DNA from: Helicobacter trogontum
GTDB lineage: Bacteria; Campylobacterota; Campylobacteria; Campylobacterales; Helicobacteraceae
DNA: 64,000 bases
Assembly (NCBI RefSeq): GCF_000765905.2
Contig: NZ_JRPL02000007.1
Span: 1 to 64,000, forward strand
Direction: 5' to 3'
Shown: piece by piece, positions 9,534 to 19,542 of the stretch
Position numbering within the stretch: the stretch's first letter is position 1
How the letters are laid out: every line of letters begins with the position of its first letter
The notes under the pieces: model-generated
What the model was told of the DNA's origin: nothing
Database searches by the model: none
The model's input: only the letters and a program-made list of their open reading frames with translations
Program-made: the position numbers and the translations under genes

Positions 9534-11822
9534 CTACTTCATCACTTCTATTGCTTTTTTACATTCATTTATTAGTGAAAAAAGACTTTGCGAGTAAAGT
9601 GTCTTTAGTGCTTGTATAGGTATATTATTTTTATCTTGTTTAGAATACGACTTTTTAGATTCTGTGGTGTGTATAGTTTTTGCAAAAAGCTGTGCGAGTA
9701 AATGTGTATAGCTTAAGTGCATAATGCTACCCTCAAGCAAGATGATACTTTTACGCATAGTTCTATCATTAATGCTTTTTTGCAGTAGATTAAAAACATC
9801 TTGTGTGAGGTCAAAAATCTCTTGAATCGTGTGTATATTTTTTGCTAGAATATCTTGTAATGCCCTACAAAAAGCATTAAGTGAAATTATCATTTCCTGC
9901 GTATCTAAGGTAAGATTATAGGCGGTAAAATTCTCTTTAAAACGTGCAATCTCTTTTTGTTTATCAATAGGTTTTAGCATAAAGTCATCTTCATTAAGAC
10001 TCATTGTATGTTGCAAACGCATTCCATAACCAAGATTAATAACACGATTGGGTTTATATAGCTTTATTGCTTGTTCGATATTTTTTGCACTTAAATAAAA
10101 TAAATCGTTACTAAATACTTGTAGATTTTTATTACCCTCTACTTGAAAACAATCATTTGGGATTTGTGTATCCTCCTTGCCATAAAAACTATGTTGAGCA
10201 TGCTTACTATAGCCTAAAATATAACCACAATCTACACCACATAATATCACATCACTTCCAAGCAGGGCTGCGATACTCACACCCGCATTGCCAACAAAAG
10301 GTGCACTAAACTCTAATGGTGTATATGTTGAATCTAAGTATGCACTACTACTCCCACCCCGCAAAAATCCATATCTTTCTTTGGCTAACTTACATGCTTT
10401 TATATCTGTAGTTTGTGCAAATAATAATGGAGTATCACCTAAGTTTGCCTCCTTTAAAACTTCTGCTAGATATGGTACTCTTTCAATCTCTATTTGAAAA
10501 TCAGGGCTTATACCATGATGTCGCAATACCTTTAATGCTGTTCCACAACTAAGCAAAATCATAGAATCTTTATAGGCTTTCAAAAAATCGATACATAAAT
10601 CAAGGCTAGCTCCATTGCCAATAACACAAATTGGTGCATTTACACGTTTTGGTTGCATACTCAATAATCTAGAATTCCTAAGATTCAAACAAGCATTTTT
10701 GAAACCTATAAGCTCATCTTCAAAACTACCCCAACCACGCATAATTGCCTTTTTTTCTTTATAGATAAAATCTTTTAATAAAGACACATTGCTTGTTGTG
10801 TAATGCGTAAGACTAAGACTTAAGAAATTATTTGTTAGCTTTTTTGTATGTAAAAAAGCACTCACGATTTCTAGCGATATGTCTTTTATGATAATAAAGC
10901 AAGATTGCTCTCCCACACATCTAAATAACTTTTCATAATCAACAAAATAAAGTGAAACACGAAATAAGTCAATGTGTTCTTCATAAATTAATAAAGAGTA
11001 AAAATGATAGCCCTCATCTATTAACTCTTGTAAAAACATACCACCTATCAGCCCATATATATTTGTTTGTGGGAGAAACTTGGAATCACAAAAAGATTCT
11101 ATGAGATTTTGATAAAGTGTTAGTGTGCTTTGCTTTTGGATATCAATTTGTTCTAACCTATTGGTATCTATATGAGAATATGTTGTTTTTGCTTTATTGT
11201 TTAAATCTGATTGATCTTGGGCAAATAGGGTTTCGCAGTTTACATCACTAGAAACTTCTTCTACAGCAACTTTATTGCTGTCTTGTGTAGAATCTAGATC
11301 TCTGCTATATAAATCCGTTTTTAACAAGGAGACATTTGTATTTAAATCTTGTTTAGAATCAAATGTTTTGTTGCATTCAGTCTGGCATATCGTTTCACGG
11401 GTTTTAAGCCCTATTTTTACACTTTCTTTTAATAAGGTATTGCAAAGTTTGCCTGTAATGGCAAGTTTTTCTTCATTAATAAAATGTGCATTTGGGGTTA
11501 ATGGATGATTGCTGAAAAGCTCCCATTGTGGATTTTTCATAGGATTTTTAGCAAGCTCTTTGTGTGTGTCTTGCATACTTGTCTTATGTGTTGGAGCATT
11601 TTTATCATCTGTGGTGTTAGCTATAAGCGGATATTGCATGGTTTGAGTTGGAAGATAGATAATATTGTATCCATAAGAATCGATATGCAGGTTATAAAGA
11701 GTGGGTGCTTTAGCGAGTGCATGAAAAAGCTTTGGATTAAAATCACGAAAAAACTCCATATTTTTATAGTAAGTAACTTGTAGTTGCCTTTCTCTCTCAC
11801 CTGTAATATGTTGTGTTTGCAC
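9534..11822 (-). CDS. Motility accessory factor (Maf/DUF115 family), flagellin glycosylation
   Basis: Maf proteins are needed for transfer of nonulosonic acids such as pseudaminic acid to flagellin in Campylobacter and Helicobacter. The DUF115/MptE-like core starts at about residue 397 with ICVIGNGASLDLCIDFL, then LLSCGTALKVLRHHGISPDF, FVGNAGVSIAALLGSDVILC and GVDCGYILG. The protein has 762 residues. Much of the excess is a low-complexity hydrophilic stretch at about 136-230 with repeated DS, QD and N tracts. The start is GTG 11822 with TAAGGA upstream, 8 nt after the glmU stop, so the two genes are almost certainly co-transcribed. The acceptor and sugar are inferred from the family. Confidence 0.85.
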   Translation of the reverse strand: MQTQHITGERERQLQVTYYKNMEFFRDFNPKLFHALAKAPTLYNLHIDSYGYNIIYLPTQTMQYPLIANTTDDKNAPTHKTSMQDTHKELAKNPMKNPQWELFSNHPLTPNAHFINEEKLAITGKLCNTLLKESVKIGLKTRETICQTECNKTFDSKQDLNTNVSLLKTDLYSRDLDSTQDSNKVAVEEVSSDVNCETLFAQDQSDLNNKAKTTYSHIDTNRLEQIDIQKQSTLTLYQNLIESFCDSKFLPQTNIYGLIGGMFLQELIDEGYHFYSLLIYEEHIDLFRVSLYFVDYEKLFRCVGEQSCFIIIKDISLEIVSAFLHTKKLTNNFLSLSLTHYTTSNVSLLKDFIYKEKKAIMRGWGSFEDELIGFKNACLNLRNSRLLSMQPKRVNAPICVIGNGASLDLCIDFLKAYKDSMILLSCGTALKVLRHHGISPDFQIEIERVPYLAEVLKEANLGDTPLLFAQTTDIKACKLAKERYGFLRGGSSSAYLDSTYTPLEFSAPFVGNAGVSIAALLGSDVILCGVDCGYILGYSKHAQHSFYGKEDTQIPNDCFQVEGNKNLQVFSNDLFYLSAKNIEQAIKLYKPNRVINLGYGMRLQHTMSLNEDDFMLKPIDKQKEIARFKENFTAYNLTLDTQEMIISLNAFCRALQDILAKNIHTIQEIFDLTQDVFNLLQKSINDRTMRKSIILLEGSIMHLSYTHLLAQLFAKTIHTTESKKSYSKQDKNNIPIQALKTLYSQSLFSLINECKKAIEVMK

Positions 11823-11830
11823 GAGTATCC

Positions 11831-13219
11831 TTACTCACTCTTTTGTGTGAAAAATTTATAGAATCCATTAGGATAATTTACCTGCTTACTTCTAGCAAGA
11901 GATAGACTACCTTCTTCTATATTTTTAGTAATAGTGCTACCTGCACCAATGAGAACATTATCTGCAATATTTACTGGTGCGACAAGTTGGCAATCACTCC
12001 CTATAAAAACATTTTTACCAATATGAGTTTTATGTTTTTTCATACCATCATAATTACAAGTAATCACACCTGCACCGACATTACTCCCACTGCCTATTAC
12101 ACAATCGCCAAGATAGCTTAGATGTCCCGCCTTGATTCCCTCTAAACTTGCATTTTTGCATTCGACAAAGTTTCCGATATGAGAATCTTTGATATTTGAA
12201 TTGGGTCGTATATGTGCGTGTGGTCCAATATCACTTTGCGTAATCTCACTTTCTTCTACTACACTATGTGCCTTAATATGGCTATTTTTAATATAGCTTT
12301 TCCCTGTAATCCTTACTCCATTTTCAAGCACGCATTCTCCCTCAAAACACACATCAGATTCTATATAGATGCTCTCTGGAATCTGCATAATAACACCTTG
12401 CTCCATTGCCTTATTGCGTAGCCTAGTTAAAAGGATTTGCTCTGCTTGTGAAAGATGTAGTTTTGTATTGATACCAAGCATATTTTCCTCACAACACATA
12501 AAAGCAAAGATATCTCTAGAATCCGCATTTGACTTCAAATCTTTGTTTTCCCCAAAATCTCTACTTGCAAGTTCTATAACTTGTGTGAGATAATATTCTT
12601 GCTGTGCATTATTAGAATCTAGTTTTGGTATATAATCTTGTAAAATCTTCCTCTCAAAGCAATAAATTCCTGCATTCACAACATCAATCTGTTTTTGCGT
12701 TATATCGCAATCTTTCTCTTCAATAATGCCTTCTATTGCAAAACATTCTTCTTTAGAGCCTGTATTTTGTGTTTTCTTTATAATCCTGCCATAACCATAA
12801 GGATTTTGCGTTTGAAACACGCAAAGATTTATCGCTCCACCCCCATTTACTAACTTTTCTAAATCATTGCATGTTACCAAAGGAGTATCGCCACTAAGGA
12901 TCAGCACTTTTGTGCCTTTTATATCAATTAATTGTTTATTTTCCTGCATTAAAGCCCCACCAGTGCCGGGATACTTATCATGCAATTGTGTATGAAAAGT
13001 GATTTTATCAGCAATATACCATGCGTATTTATCTTGCAAGAATGCTTGTATTTTCTCTTTTTGATTATAAAGCACAACATGCACATCAGAGCTTATTTGC
13101 AATGCAGTATCAATCACATACTCAATCATGCTTTTACCACACAATGTATGTAGGACTTTTGGTGTATCTGATTTCATCCTTGTGCCAAACCCAGCTGCTA
13201 AAATCACCACTGATACCAT
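11831..13219 (-). CDS. glmU: Bifunctional GlmU: N-acetylglucosamine-1-phosphate uridyltransferase / glucosamine-1-phosphate acetyltransferase
   Basis: Makes UDP-GlcNAc for peptidoglycan and LPS. The N-terminal pyrophosphorylase domain has the nucleotide loop LAAGFGTRMKSDTPKVLH at residues 7-24 and the GTGGALM and LSGDTPLV segments. The C-terminal half is a left-handed beta helix of hexapeptide repeats (SNIKDSHIGNFVECKN onwards, then GAGVITCNYDG and KTHIGKNVFIGSDCQLVAPV). The 462 residues are slightly more than the usual 430-455, with two short hydrophilic additions near residues 165 and 230. A purine-rich GGAAAAAG precedes ATG. UDP-GlcNAc is also the entry sugar for pseudaminic acid, which gives the pairing with maf a metabolic logic. 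Confidence 0.97.
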   Translation of the reverse strand: MVSVVILAAGFGTRMKSDTPKVLHTLCGKSMIEYVIDTALQISSDVHVVLYNQKEKIQAFLQDKYAWYIADKITFHTQLHDKYPGTGGALMQENKQLIDIKGTKVLILSGDTPLVTCNDLEKLVNGGGAINLCVFQTQNPYGYGRIIKKTQNTGSKEECFAIEGIIEEKDCDITQKQIDVVNAGIYCFERKILQDYIPKLDSNNAQQEYYLTQVIELASRDFGENKDLKSNADSRDIFAFMCCEENMLGINTKLHLSQAEQILLTRLRNKAMEQGVIMQIPESIYIESDVCFEGECVLENGVRITGKSYIKNSHIKAHSVVEESEITQSDIGPHAHIRPNSNIKDSHIGNFVECKNASLEGIKAGHLSYLGDCVIGSGSNVGAGVITCNYDGMKKHKTHIGKNVFIGSDCQLVAPVNIADNVLIGAGSTITKNIEEGSLSLARSKQVNYPNGFYKFFTQKSE

Positions 13220-13665
13220 CTTTTTCCTTTACAACAATATAGATAGAACACTAGAATTATATATTAATTAGTGCGTATTTATGCAAAAAGTAATTAACTT
13301 CTCAAATATCATCAAGGCTATAAAACTCAAATAAATTTATTTGCCAAGATTTATTATTTATAAAATGATAAGTTCTTGTATCTAGGGCTTTTGCACTCAA
13401 ATATTTCAATCCATAAGAAATCCTATGAATCTATTACTCTCAATTGGCAAGGTTTTATCCTTACTCGTATAAAAGTATACTTCTTTCTCCCAAATATGCA
13501 AAAATTATATTTATTTATCTAATCGTTTCAATAAAAACTTCAAGATATCGCTCTAATCCTTAAGGCAATCAAATAAAAAACAACGACAACTTTGCATTTT
13601 TATCATACAATGTAATAGCAGGGATGACAAAAGATAAAATTGATAAAAGACTTAATAGGTAGAAT
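13220..13665. other. Divergent noncoding region
   Basis: 446 bp between the glmU start (minus) and the membrane-protein start (plus). It must hold both promoters, but I cannot place convincing -10 boxes. No ORF, repeat or RNA gene is evident. Confidence 0.4.
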
Positions 13666-14967
13666 ATGGCAGCATTACATAATATAAAACATAGTTTGTG
13701 TGATTATACACATACCAATCAAGCATTAAATCCTATAGGTTGCCTTAAGACACATATGCTTTTTTATATCATTTTATTATTAGATGTAGCTCTACTTTGC
13801 TTTATGGTTGATCAAACAAGCATATACATTAAGGAAGCATATATTTTTTTTGATAGAGATTCTCTACCAAGCTACCTTGCTAATTTTGCTGTATCTTGTG
13901 TGCAATATTTTTTTCATGATCCCTTATTAAATGATTATGGAATGCGTCTACCTTTTATATGCCTACACATACTTAACTGCATCTTGATGTATAATATTTC
14001 ATTGCATATTTTGCGTAAAAATACTGATTCTATTTTGAGCGTCGTGCTCTTTATGGCAATACCTGGTGTATCCGCACAAGCCCTCGTTCTCTCTTATATG
14101 GGGATTTTAACATTTTTATGCTTACTTATTGTCTATATTCAAATACGTTATAAGCGTATTGCCTATGAATTATTTATTATTGCTGTGTTCTTAGATTCTG
14201 GGAGCGCTATTTTATGTTTAGCACTCTTTTTCTATGCATTGTTAAAGCGAAAAACCTATACAATTGTTTTTAGTATGGTGTGTTTTGGTATTAATATGTA
14301 TCAGTTTTCGCCCATACATGGTGTTCCACATTCATACGTATTGGATACACTAGGACTTATGGCCTTAGTTTTTACACCTGTATTTTTTGTATATTACATT
14401 GCTGCTACTTACAGCTACACTTTCAAAAAATCTCCATTGTTACTAAATCTTATACCATTTGTTGGATTTTTATTTATTATGCTGTTTTCAACTAGACAAA
14501 AAATCGAAATTGAAAGCTTTTTGCCACCATTATGTGTTGGGATTCCATTTTTTATGCAAAAGATTCTCTTTGATGTACGTTCCCGTCTGCCACAATTTAG
14601 AATGCGATATAAAATTCGTATTTATGGACTTGTTTTATTTTTATTATTTGGAAATATAGTGCTTTTTGGTAATAAACTTACTTACTATGTGAGCGATGTG
14701 CAACATAACTTTGCATATTCTTTTTATGAAGCAAAAGACTTAGCAAAAGAACTATATAAGAGAAATATAACACATATTAATGTGTCAAATAGCGACTTGG
14801 CTTTGCGACTTAACTTTTATGGAATCAATACAAGCATAAAACCTACTTTGCCAAAATACGCATTGGTGGAAAGCAATAAAGGCTCGATTGTAATCACTTA
14901 CGGCAATATTAAGGTTTCACAATATGCCATTATTTCTTATGATTATAATACCACCCACAATAAATAA
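13666..14967 (+). CDS. Polytopic membrane protein, GT-C/ArnT-like
   Basis: A protein of 433 residues with about ten hydrophobic segments and a soluble C-terminal tail (about 340-433). The segment after the first membrane helix has acidic residues (KEAYIFFDRDSLPSYL), followed by YFFHDPLLNDYGMRLPFICL and further hydrophobic segments. That layout resembles the PMT/ArnT-type GT-C glycosyltransferases, which use polyprenyl-linked sugars, where an acidic first loop precedes an HDP/HPPL-like stretch and a R-LP motif. I am not certain of enzymatic function. AGGTAGAAT precedes the ATG. Confidence 0.55.
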   Translation: MAALHNIKHSLCDYTHTNQALNPIGCLKTHMLFYIILLLDVALLCFMVDQTSIYIKEAYIFFDRDSLPSYLANFAVSCVQYFFHDPLLNDYGMRLPFICLHILNCILMYNISLHILRKNTDSILSVVLFMAIPGVSAQALVLSYMGILTFLCLLIVYIQIRYKRIAYELFIIAVFLDSGSAILCLALFFYALLKRKTYTIVFSMVCFGINMYQFSPIHGVPHSYVLDTLGLMALVFTPVFFVYYIAATYSYTFKKSPLLLNLIPFVGFLFIMLFSTRQKIEIESFLPPLCVGIPFFMQKILFDVRSRLPQFRMRYKIRIYGLVLFLLFGNIVLFGNKLTYYVSDVQHNFAYSFYEAKDLAKELYKRNITHINVSNSDLALRLNFYGINTSIKPTLPKYALVESNKGSIVITYGNIKVSQYAIISYDYNTTHNK

Positions 14968-15471
14968 CACAACTTTTACTCTACAACATTACTTATGATT
15001 ATCAAAATTATGGGTTAACTAGATAGTATCATATATCATATATCATATAACTATATGTATTCTTACTAAGTTATAGTCATATATGTAGAAAATTAGCCTA
15101 AACACATTTTAAAGATTCTTTTATACCTTAAGGATTATTCATAATACAATATTTGTAAGATTTTACCTTTCAAGTAACCATTTAGGTATTTCTATGGAGG
15201 ATGCATACTTGCTCTTTATTGTTTCATTATTTAGATTCCGCACTTGTAATTGAAATTTAATATATAAAAACTTCATTAACACATTTTTTGGTATTAAGTT
15301 TAAGATATAGCTTAACTTCACTTTTTTCTGTATTGAGAATAGGTGTTAATTTATCAAAGTTTTATCAGCTTATTTTCAAGTTACACGCCCTCTAAAGTAA
15401 GATTAGAATCTAGCTCTTATAAAATCACATATAAAGTAAAAACAATACAGACAAAAGCTTTCAAATCAGCA
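14968..15471. other. Noncoding gap with a small tandem repeat
   Basis: 504 bp between convergent genes. Apart from three exact copies of ATCATAT at 15028-15048, I see only AT-rich sequence without a frame or RNA gene. Confidence 0.5.
15028..15048. repeat. Tandem repeat (ATCATAT)x3
   Basis: Three perfect head-to-tail 7-bp units lie about 60 bp after the stop of the membrane-protein gene. Copy number could vary by slippage, but no coding or promoter role is apparent. Confidence 0.75.
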
Positions 15472-17265
15472 TTAATCTTGTGTGTTTATTTTACCAACAG
15501 CTTTAATGCTTGACATACCATAGATGTGATTTGCTGCACTGATAAGCTCTTTTGCTACATTATGAATAAAAGATAAGTCATTCAAAAGCGATGTGCCATT
15601 TGCAGCATTAATTGCCTTCTCTTGTATCAGCTTTTCTACTACATCAAAGGCATCTTTATCTTGTTGTTTAAAAAGCTTCTTTTGTTTTTTAAGATCATCT
15701 TTTAATGCTTCTAAACTCTCTTGTGGTGCATGTTTAATCTCTTCAATCATACGTAAAAGCTGTCCTAAATCTAAACGCATATCATCATATTCTTTTTGTA
15801 ACGCAGGGTTATTGCCCATCGCATGTTTTTTCATATTGGCTTGCAATAAACCGATGTTCTTGGTTGCTTCTGCAATCTTTCTTGATGCAATTTGTAATGC
15901 AACAATACGCTCAACATATTGCGTTTCATCTACAAAAGTTTGTAATTTTGTAGAAAAATCCATAATCGCATTAAATAAGACTTTTATTTGTGTATTATAA
16001 AGCTCTGTAACATTGAAAGTTCGTTTAAACCAATCTTTATTATTTTTTATTTCATTAAACTCTTTTGCAGACCGAATGTCAGCCCTTGAGAATCCTATGG
16101 TATGTGAAATAATTGCAAATGCATTGTCATAGAGATGTCTGACTTCATTGTCAAGTGCTTCAAGTGCCGTATCTTTGTATGGCAATATGCTATCATTGAT
16201 AAATAATGGCACACTTTCCCCTGTAGTATTCCCTTTCAGTGTTTTAGTGAGAAAATCAGCGATTTTTGGTATAAATGCAATAAGCAACACAACACCAAAG
16301 AGGTTAAACAATGTATGAAATACAGCAAGTCTTAAGATAGAATTTTGTCCCAATCCAATAACATCAGAAATCATATTATTTACTATGACAAAATAATCAA
16401 AAAATATTGCGACAATTAGCACGGTTGTAAAATTAAAAATACAATTTGCAACCGCCAATCTTCTCCCCTCTATATTTGTGCTAAGTGAAGCTACAAGAGC
16501 AGTTACTACTCCGCCAACGCTTGTGCCAAGTACAGCAGCTAAGGCTTGTTCATATCCTACCTGCTGCTCAAGATATGCGGTAATAATAATTGCAAGTGTA
16601 GCATGTGAGCTTTGGATAATAGAAGTAATCAATGCACCTATGAAAAGAAAACCAATAACTGCCTTATAACCCTCAAGTTGATACTGCGATAAATCCATGA
16701 CATGCTTAAAGCCCTCAAAACCTGCTTTAATATAAAACACACCAAGGAAAAAGAAACCAAGTCCTGTTAGAATTTTACCCACACCTTTGTAAATTAAGTT
16801 ATTCTGAAAATTAAAAAGTAAACCACCAACAATAAGTGGCAAGGCAAGAGATGAGATATTAATTGAGGATGCTCCAGCAATAAGCCATGAGCCCGTCGTA
16901 TTGCCAAGATTTGCCCCAAACATTACGCCAATACCTTGCACTAATGTGATTAAAGAAGCACTAACAAATGAGATAGATAAAACAGAAACAAGGCTTGAAG
17001 ACTGCATAAGAGTAGTAACAATCGTGCCAAACATGACACTGCGAAATGGAGTTTTTGTAGAATTTGTCAATGTTTTCTCTAAAAATCCACCAGAAAATGC
17101 CTTAAACCCATCACCTAAAAACAGCATACCAAAAAGCAAAATAGCAACCCCAGCACACAATTTCCCAAGTTGCTCATTCACAGAAAGCGCATAGATTACG
17201 ACAATTACCATTATAGTTATAGAATATTGTCTTATTAAAGATTGAAATCTAGCCAACATAGCCAT
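15472..17265 (-). CDS. Na+/phosphate cotransporter family protein with a C-terminal PhoU-like domain
   Basis: Inner-membrane secondary transporter of the NptA/YjbB type. Two inverted Na_Pi_cotrans repeats are marked by QSSSLVSVLSISFVSASL with GVMFGANLGNTTG, and by QSSHATLAIIITAYL with AVLGTSVGGVVTA. Eight or nine membrane segments cover the first 340 residues. The remaining 250 residues are helical and charged, as in PhoU-like tails that regulate these carriers. The 597 residues are normal for the fused family. The start at 17265 has a weak GGTGG; a start two codons later is also possible. A second, unrelated phosphate permease (PiT) lies at about 38-39 kb. Confidence 0.88.
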   Translation of the reverse strand: MAMLARFQSLIRQYSITIMVIVVIYALSVNEQLGKLCAGVAILLFGMLFLGDGFKAFSGGFLEKTLTNSTKTPFRSVMFGTIVTTLMQSSSLVSVLSISFVSASLITLVQGIGVMFGANLGNTTGSWLIAGASSINISSLALPLIVGGLLFNFQNNLIYKGVGKILTGLGFFFLGVFYIKAGFEGFKHVMDLSQYQLEGYKAVIGFLFIGALITSIIQSSHATLAIIITAYLEQQVGYEQALAAVLGTSVGGVVTALVASLSTNIEGRRLAVANCIFNFTTVLIVAIFFDYFVIVNNMISDVIGLGQNSILRLAVFHTLFNLFGVVLLIAFIPKIADFLTKTLKGNTTGESVPLFINDSILPYKDTALEALDNEVRHLYDNAFAIISHTIGFSRADIRSAKEFNEIKNNKDWFKRTFNVTELYNTQIKVLFNAIMDFSTKLQTFVDETQYVERIVALQIASRKIAEATKNIGLLQANMKKHAMGNNPALQKEYDDMRLDLGQLLRMIEEIKHAPQESLEALKDDLKKQKKLFKQQDKDAFDVVEKLIQEKAINAANGTSLLNDLSFIHNVAKELISAANHIYGMSSIKAVGKINTQD

Positions 17266-17589
17266 ACCACCATTATTAAATCACATATAGTCATAAAGCC
17301 GTCATTATATCAAATTTTTTGTAATGATTACTTGAATCTCTTATTGGATTGCACTACATGTAACTTATAAATTCTATTTTACAATCCTTTGTCATTTGTC
17401 AAAATTTTATTACTATGCAAATATTACTAATGGAGTTCATAATATGATTTAGATATAAGTCTGCATTTGTAAATTTAAAAAAAAAATGGATATTATACGA
17501 AATTCGATAAAAGTGATATAATTTCATGGAATCTATAGAACTTAGCCAAAACTCTTCAAAAGAAAGAAGATGTAACTTTAAGGAAAAAT
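17266..17589. other. Divergent noncoding region with an A10 tract
   Basis: It separates the Na/Pi transporter from the SGNH esterase gene. It has a homopolymer of ten A at 17477-17486 about 30 nt upstream of a TATAAT box, where slippage could alter promoter spacing. Nothing else is evident. Confidence 0.5.
17517..17522 (+). promoter_or_regulatory. Putative -10 box of the SGNH esterase gene
   Basis: A perfect TATAAT preceded by GTGA, 67 nt upstream of the start codon at 17590. The A10 tract lies upstream at roughly the place of an upstream AT element. Confidence 0.5.
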
Positions 17590-18792
17590 ATGAAAAAGTA
17601 TGCAATATGTTTTATCGCATGTTGTGCTTTAATAAATAGTATAAATGCCCAAACACTCACATTTTTAGAACTTAATCCACAATATAAATCGTATATGGAA
17701 CATGCAGTACTGCAAAATTATATGGAACATTCCATATTGCTAAAACAACTCAAGCATAAATGGAAAAGGCGAAAGGATTTGCGTATTCGTGTGTTTGGTG
17801 ATTCTCATGTTGCTAGTGATTTTATCACAAATGAATTGCGAAATATATTGGGTAATATTAATGCAATAGGTTTTACTTATCCACTCATGCCCTCATATCA
17901 TCAAACATTACTTTTAGAATATCAAAATGATGGTTTTTTAGTGCTAGATTCAAGAAAGCCTAGCGATTATGCAGACTATCCTATGGGCGGTGTGGTTGCT
18001 TATCCTGAAAGTCTCCCAGCAAGTATAAAGCTTAGTATAAATCCAAGGCAAATTCGTGCTTGGAATAACAACTTCATCATACAAATTGTGTTTAAAAACG
18101 ATAATACAAAGGAGGCTTTAAGGATAGAAGATGCGGATTCTAAAAGTTACACATTGCATGCAAATAAAAGTGATGTTTGGGAGATTGTGAATTTAAAACT
18201 TAGATTCCCTATTACTATTCACGCTTTAAGCAAAGAAGTAAAGCTTGGTGGCTATTTCATCTATAAAGAGAAAGAAAGCAATATCGTTGAACATTTAGGG
18301 ATCAATGGAGTGCGTTCTGACATTTGGAAAAAGTGGGATAAAGAGATTTTAGAGCAAGAACTCCAAGTGCTTGATTATGACATTATTATGCTTTGCTACG
18401 GATCAAATGATGCGATGTATGATGTGCTAAAAGAAGAACGCTTTATTGAAAATTACAGAGAATTTATTTCCACACTCAAACAATATAATCCAAACGCAAT
18501 TATCATTTTAATGTCACCTCCGCCCGTCTTGCTTCCCGTTGATGCTTCAAAAAAACGATATGAAAATGCAAAAACCTTTAGACCAGTGAAAGAAGCAATA
18601 CTAAAAGTTGCAAAATTAGAGAATATCATGCTTTTTGATATTGATGAATTCATTGAGAAAAATGGAACAAAACACGCATGGACAGAACTCAATCTCTCAA
18701 AAAAAGATGTGCATTTAACCCCACAAGGATATAAGCTCATCGCACACGGAATCTATCAGGCACTAATCAATGCGATGAAAGATATTAAATAA
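17590..18792 (+). CDS. Periplasmic SGNH/GDSL hydrolase, probable peptidoglycan O-acetylesterase (Ape1-like)
   Basis: The signal peptide is MKKYAICFIACCALINSINA, followed by mature secreted protein. Block I is VFGDSH with the nucleophile Ser72, the GxND block is CYGSNDAMYD at about 265, and the C-terminal block is KKDVHLTPQGY with Asp373 and His375. About 190 residues separate blocks I and GxND, matching the inserted carbohydrate-binding-like domain of Ape1 enzymes, which remove O-acetyl groups from MurNAc; the 400-residue length also fits. AAGGAAAAAT precedes ATG. No MBOAT acetyltransferase gene (patA) is adjacent here. SGNH membership is firm. The Ape1 substrate is inferred. Confidence 0.7.
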   Translation: MKKYAICFIACCALINSINAQTLTFLELNPQYKSYMEHAVLQNYMEHSILLKQLKHKWKRRKDLRIRVFGDSHVASDFITNELRNILGNINAIGFTYPLMPSYHQTLLLEYQNDGFLVLDSRKPSDYADYPMGGVVAYPESLPASIKLSINPRQIRAWNNNFIIQIVFKNDNTKEALRIEDADSKSYTLHANKSDVWEIVNLKLRFPITIHALSKEVKLGGYFIYKEKESNIVEHLGINGVRSDIWKKWDKEILEQELQVLDYDIIMLCYGSNDAMYDVLKEERFIENYREFISTLKQYNPNAIIILMSPPPVLLPVDASKKRYENAKTFRPVKEAILKVAKLENIMLFDIDEFIEKNGTKHAWTELNLSKKDVHLTPQGYKLIAHGIYQALINAMKDIK

Positions 18793-18819
18793 ATTAGTTC
18801 AACTCATTAAGGAAGCAGA

Positions 18820-19401
18820 ATGCAAAGTATTGACTACGATGTAAAAGCTATTATATCCCAACCACGTATGGCAAAACCACTAGAATCATTTAGCAAGATT
18901 CTACTGCAATGGGCAAAAATTCATAATCTAACCGCTATAAAAGATTCTAAAGCCCTATATCATCAAATAGTAGATAGCTTACTTCCTATATTTTTTTTAA
19001 AACCATTTCACACTTGCATTGATATAGGGAGTGGAGCGGGATTTCCAGCCTTAATACTTGCGTGTTATTATACTGAAAGCCAATTTTACTTACTTGAACC
19101 ACGTAAAAAAAGAGTGTCATTTTTGGAAAATGCAATTGTTAGTATGGGTTTATCTCATGTTAAGGTGATCGCAGATTATTCATATAATGTGAGAGATCTG
19201 CAAGGAGATTTGATTAGCTCTCGTGCAGTATGTAGAAGTGACATTTTGGTGCATGATAGCAAACATTTATTGGAATCTAATGGTCATTATTTGCTATATA
19301 AAGGAACAAATACAGCACATGAAATAGACTTATTAAGCAATATGCAAACACAAACTTTCACAAGCACAAATCGCACATATATTTATGCAAAATTCTCTTA
19401 A
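18820..19401 (+). CDS. rsmG: 16S rRNA (guanine527-N7)-methyltransferase RsmG
   Basis: SAM-dependent methylation of G527 in 16S rRNA. The motif CIDIGSGAGFPALILA (residues 66-81) binds SAM, then LLEPRKKRVSFLENAI and SRAVCRSDILV are typical of RsmG/GidB. The 193 residues are usual. It is preceded by AAGGAAGCAG and follows the SGNH gene by 27 nt, so it is probably co-transcribed with it. It converges with era. Confidence 0.92.
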   Translation: MQSIDYDVKAIISQPRMAKPLESFSKILLQWAKIHNLTAIKDSKALYHQIVDSLLPIFFLKPFHTCIDIGSGAGFPALILACYYTESQFYLLEPRKKRVSFLENAIVSMGLSHVKVIADYSYNVRDLQGDLISSRAVCRSDILVHDSKHLLESNGHYLLYKGTNTAHEIDLLSNMQTQTFTSTNRTYIYAKFS

Positions 19402-19542
19402 AACTCCTTTTTTATAACTCACAAACATATAACTCAATCTATTGTCAAATAAGCGTATTTTTTGTATTTTTGTTCTTAATGATTAATAACAATAAGGTGT
19501 GATTTTTAAACGCAATTATGTTTAGAGACAAATGTATAGATT

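Noticed and set aside
17477-17486. A10 tract as a phase-variable switch
   Set aside because: It is intergenic and not within a reading frame. Promoter spacing effects are possible but unsupported, so I list it only as part of the gap.
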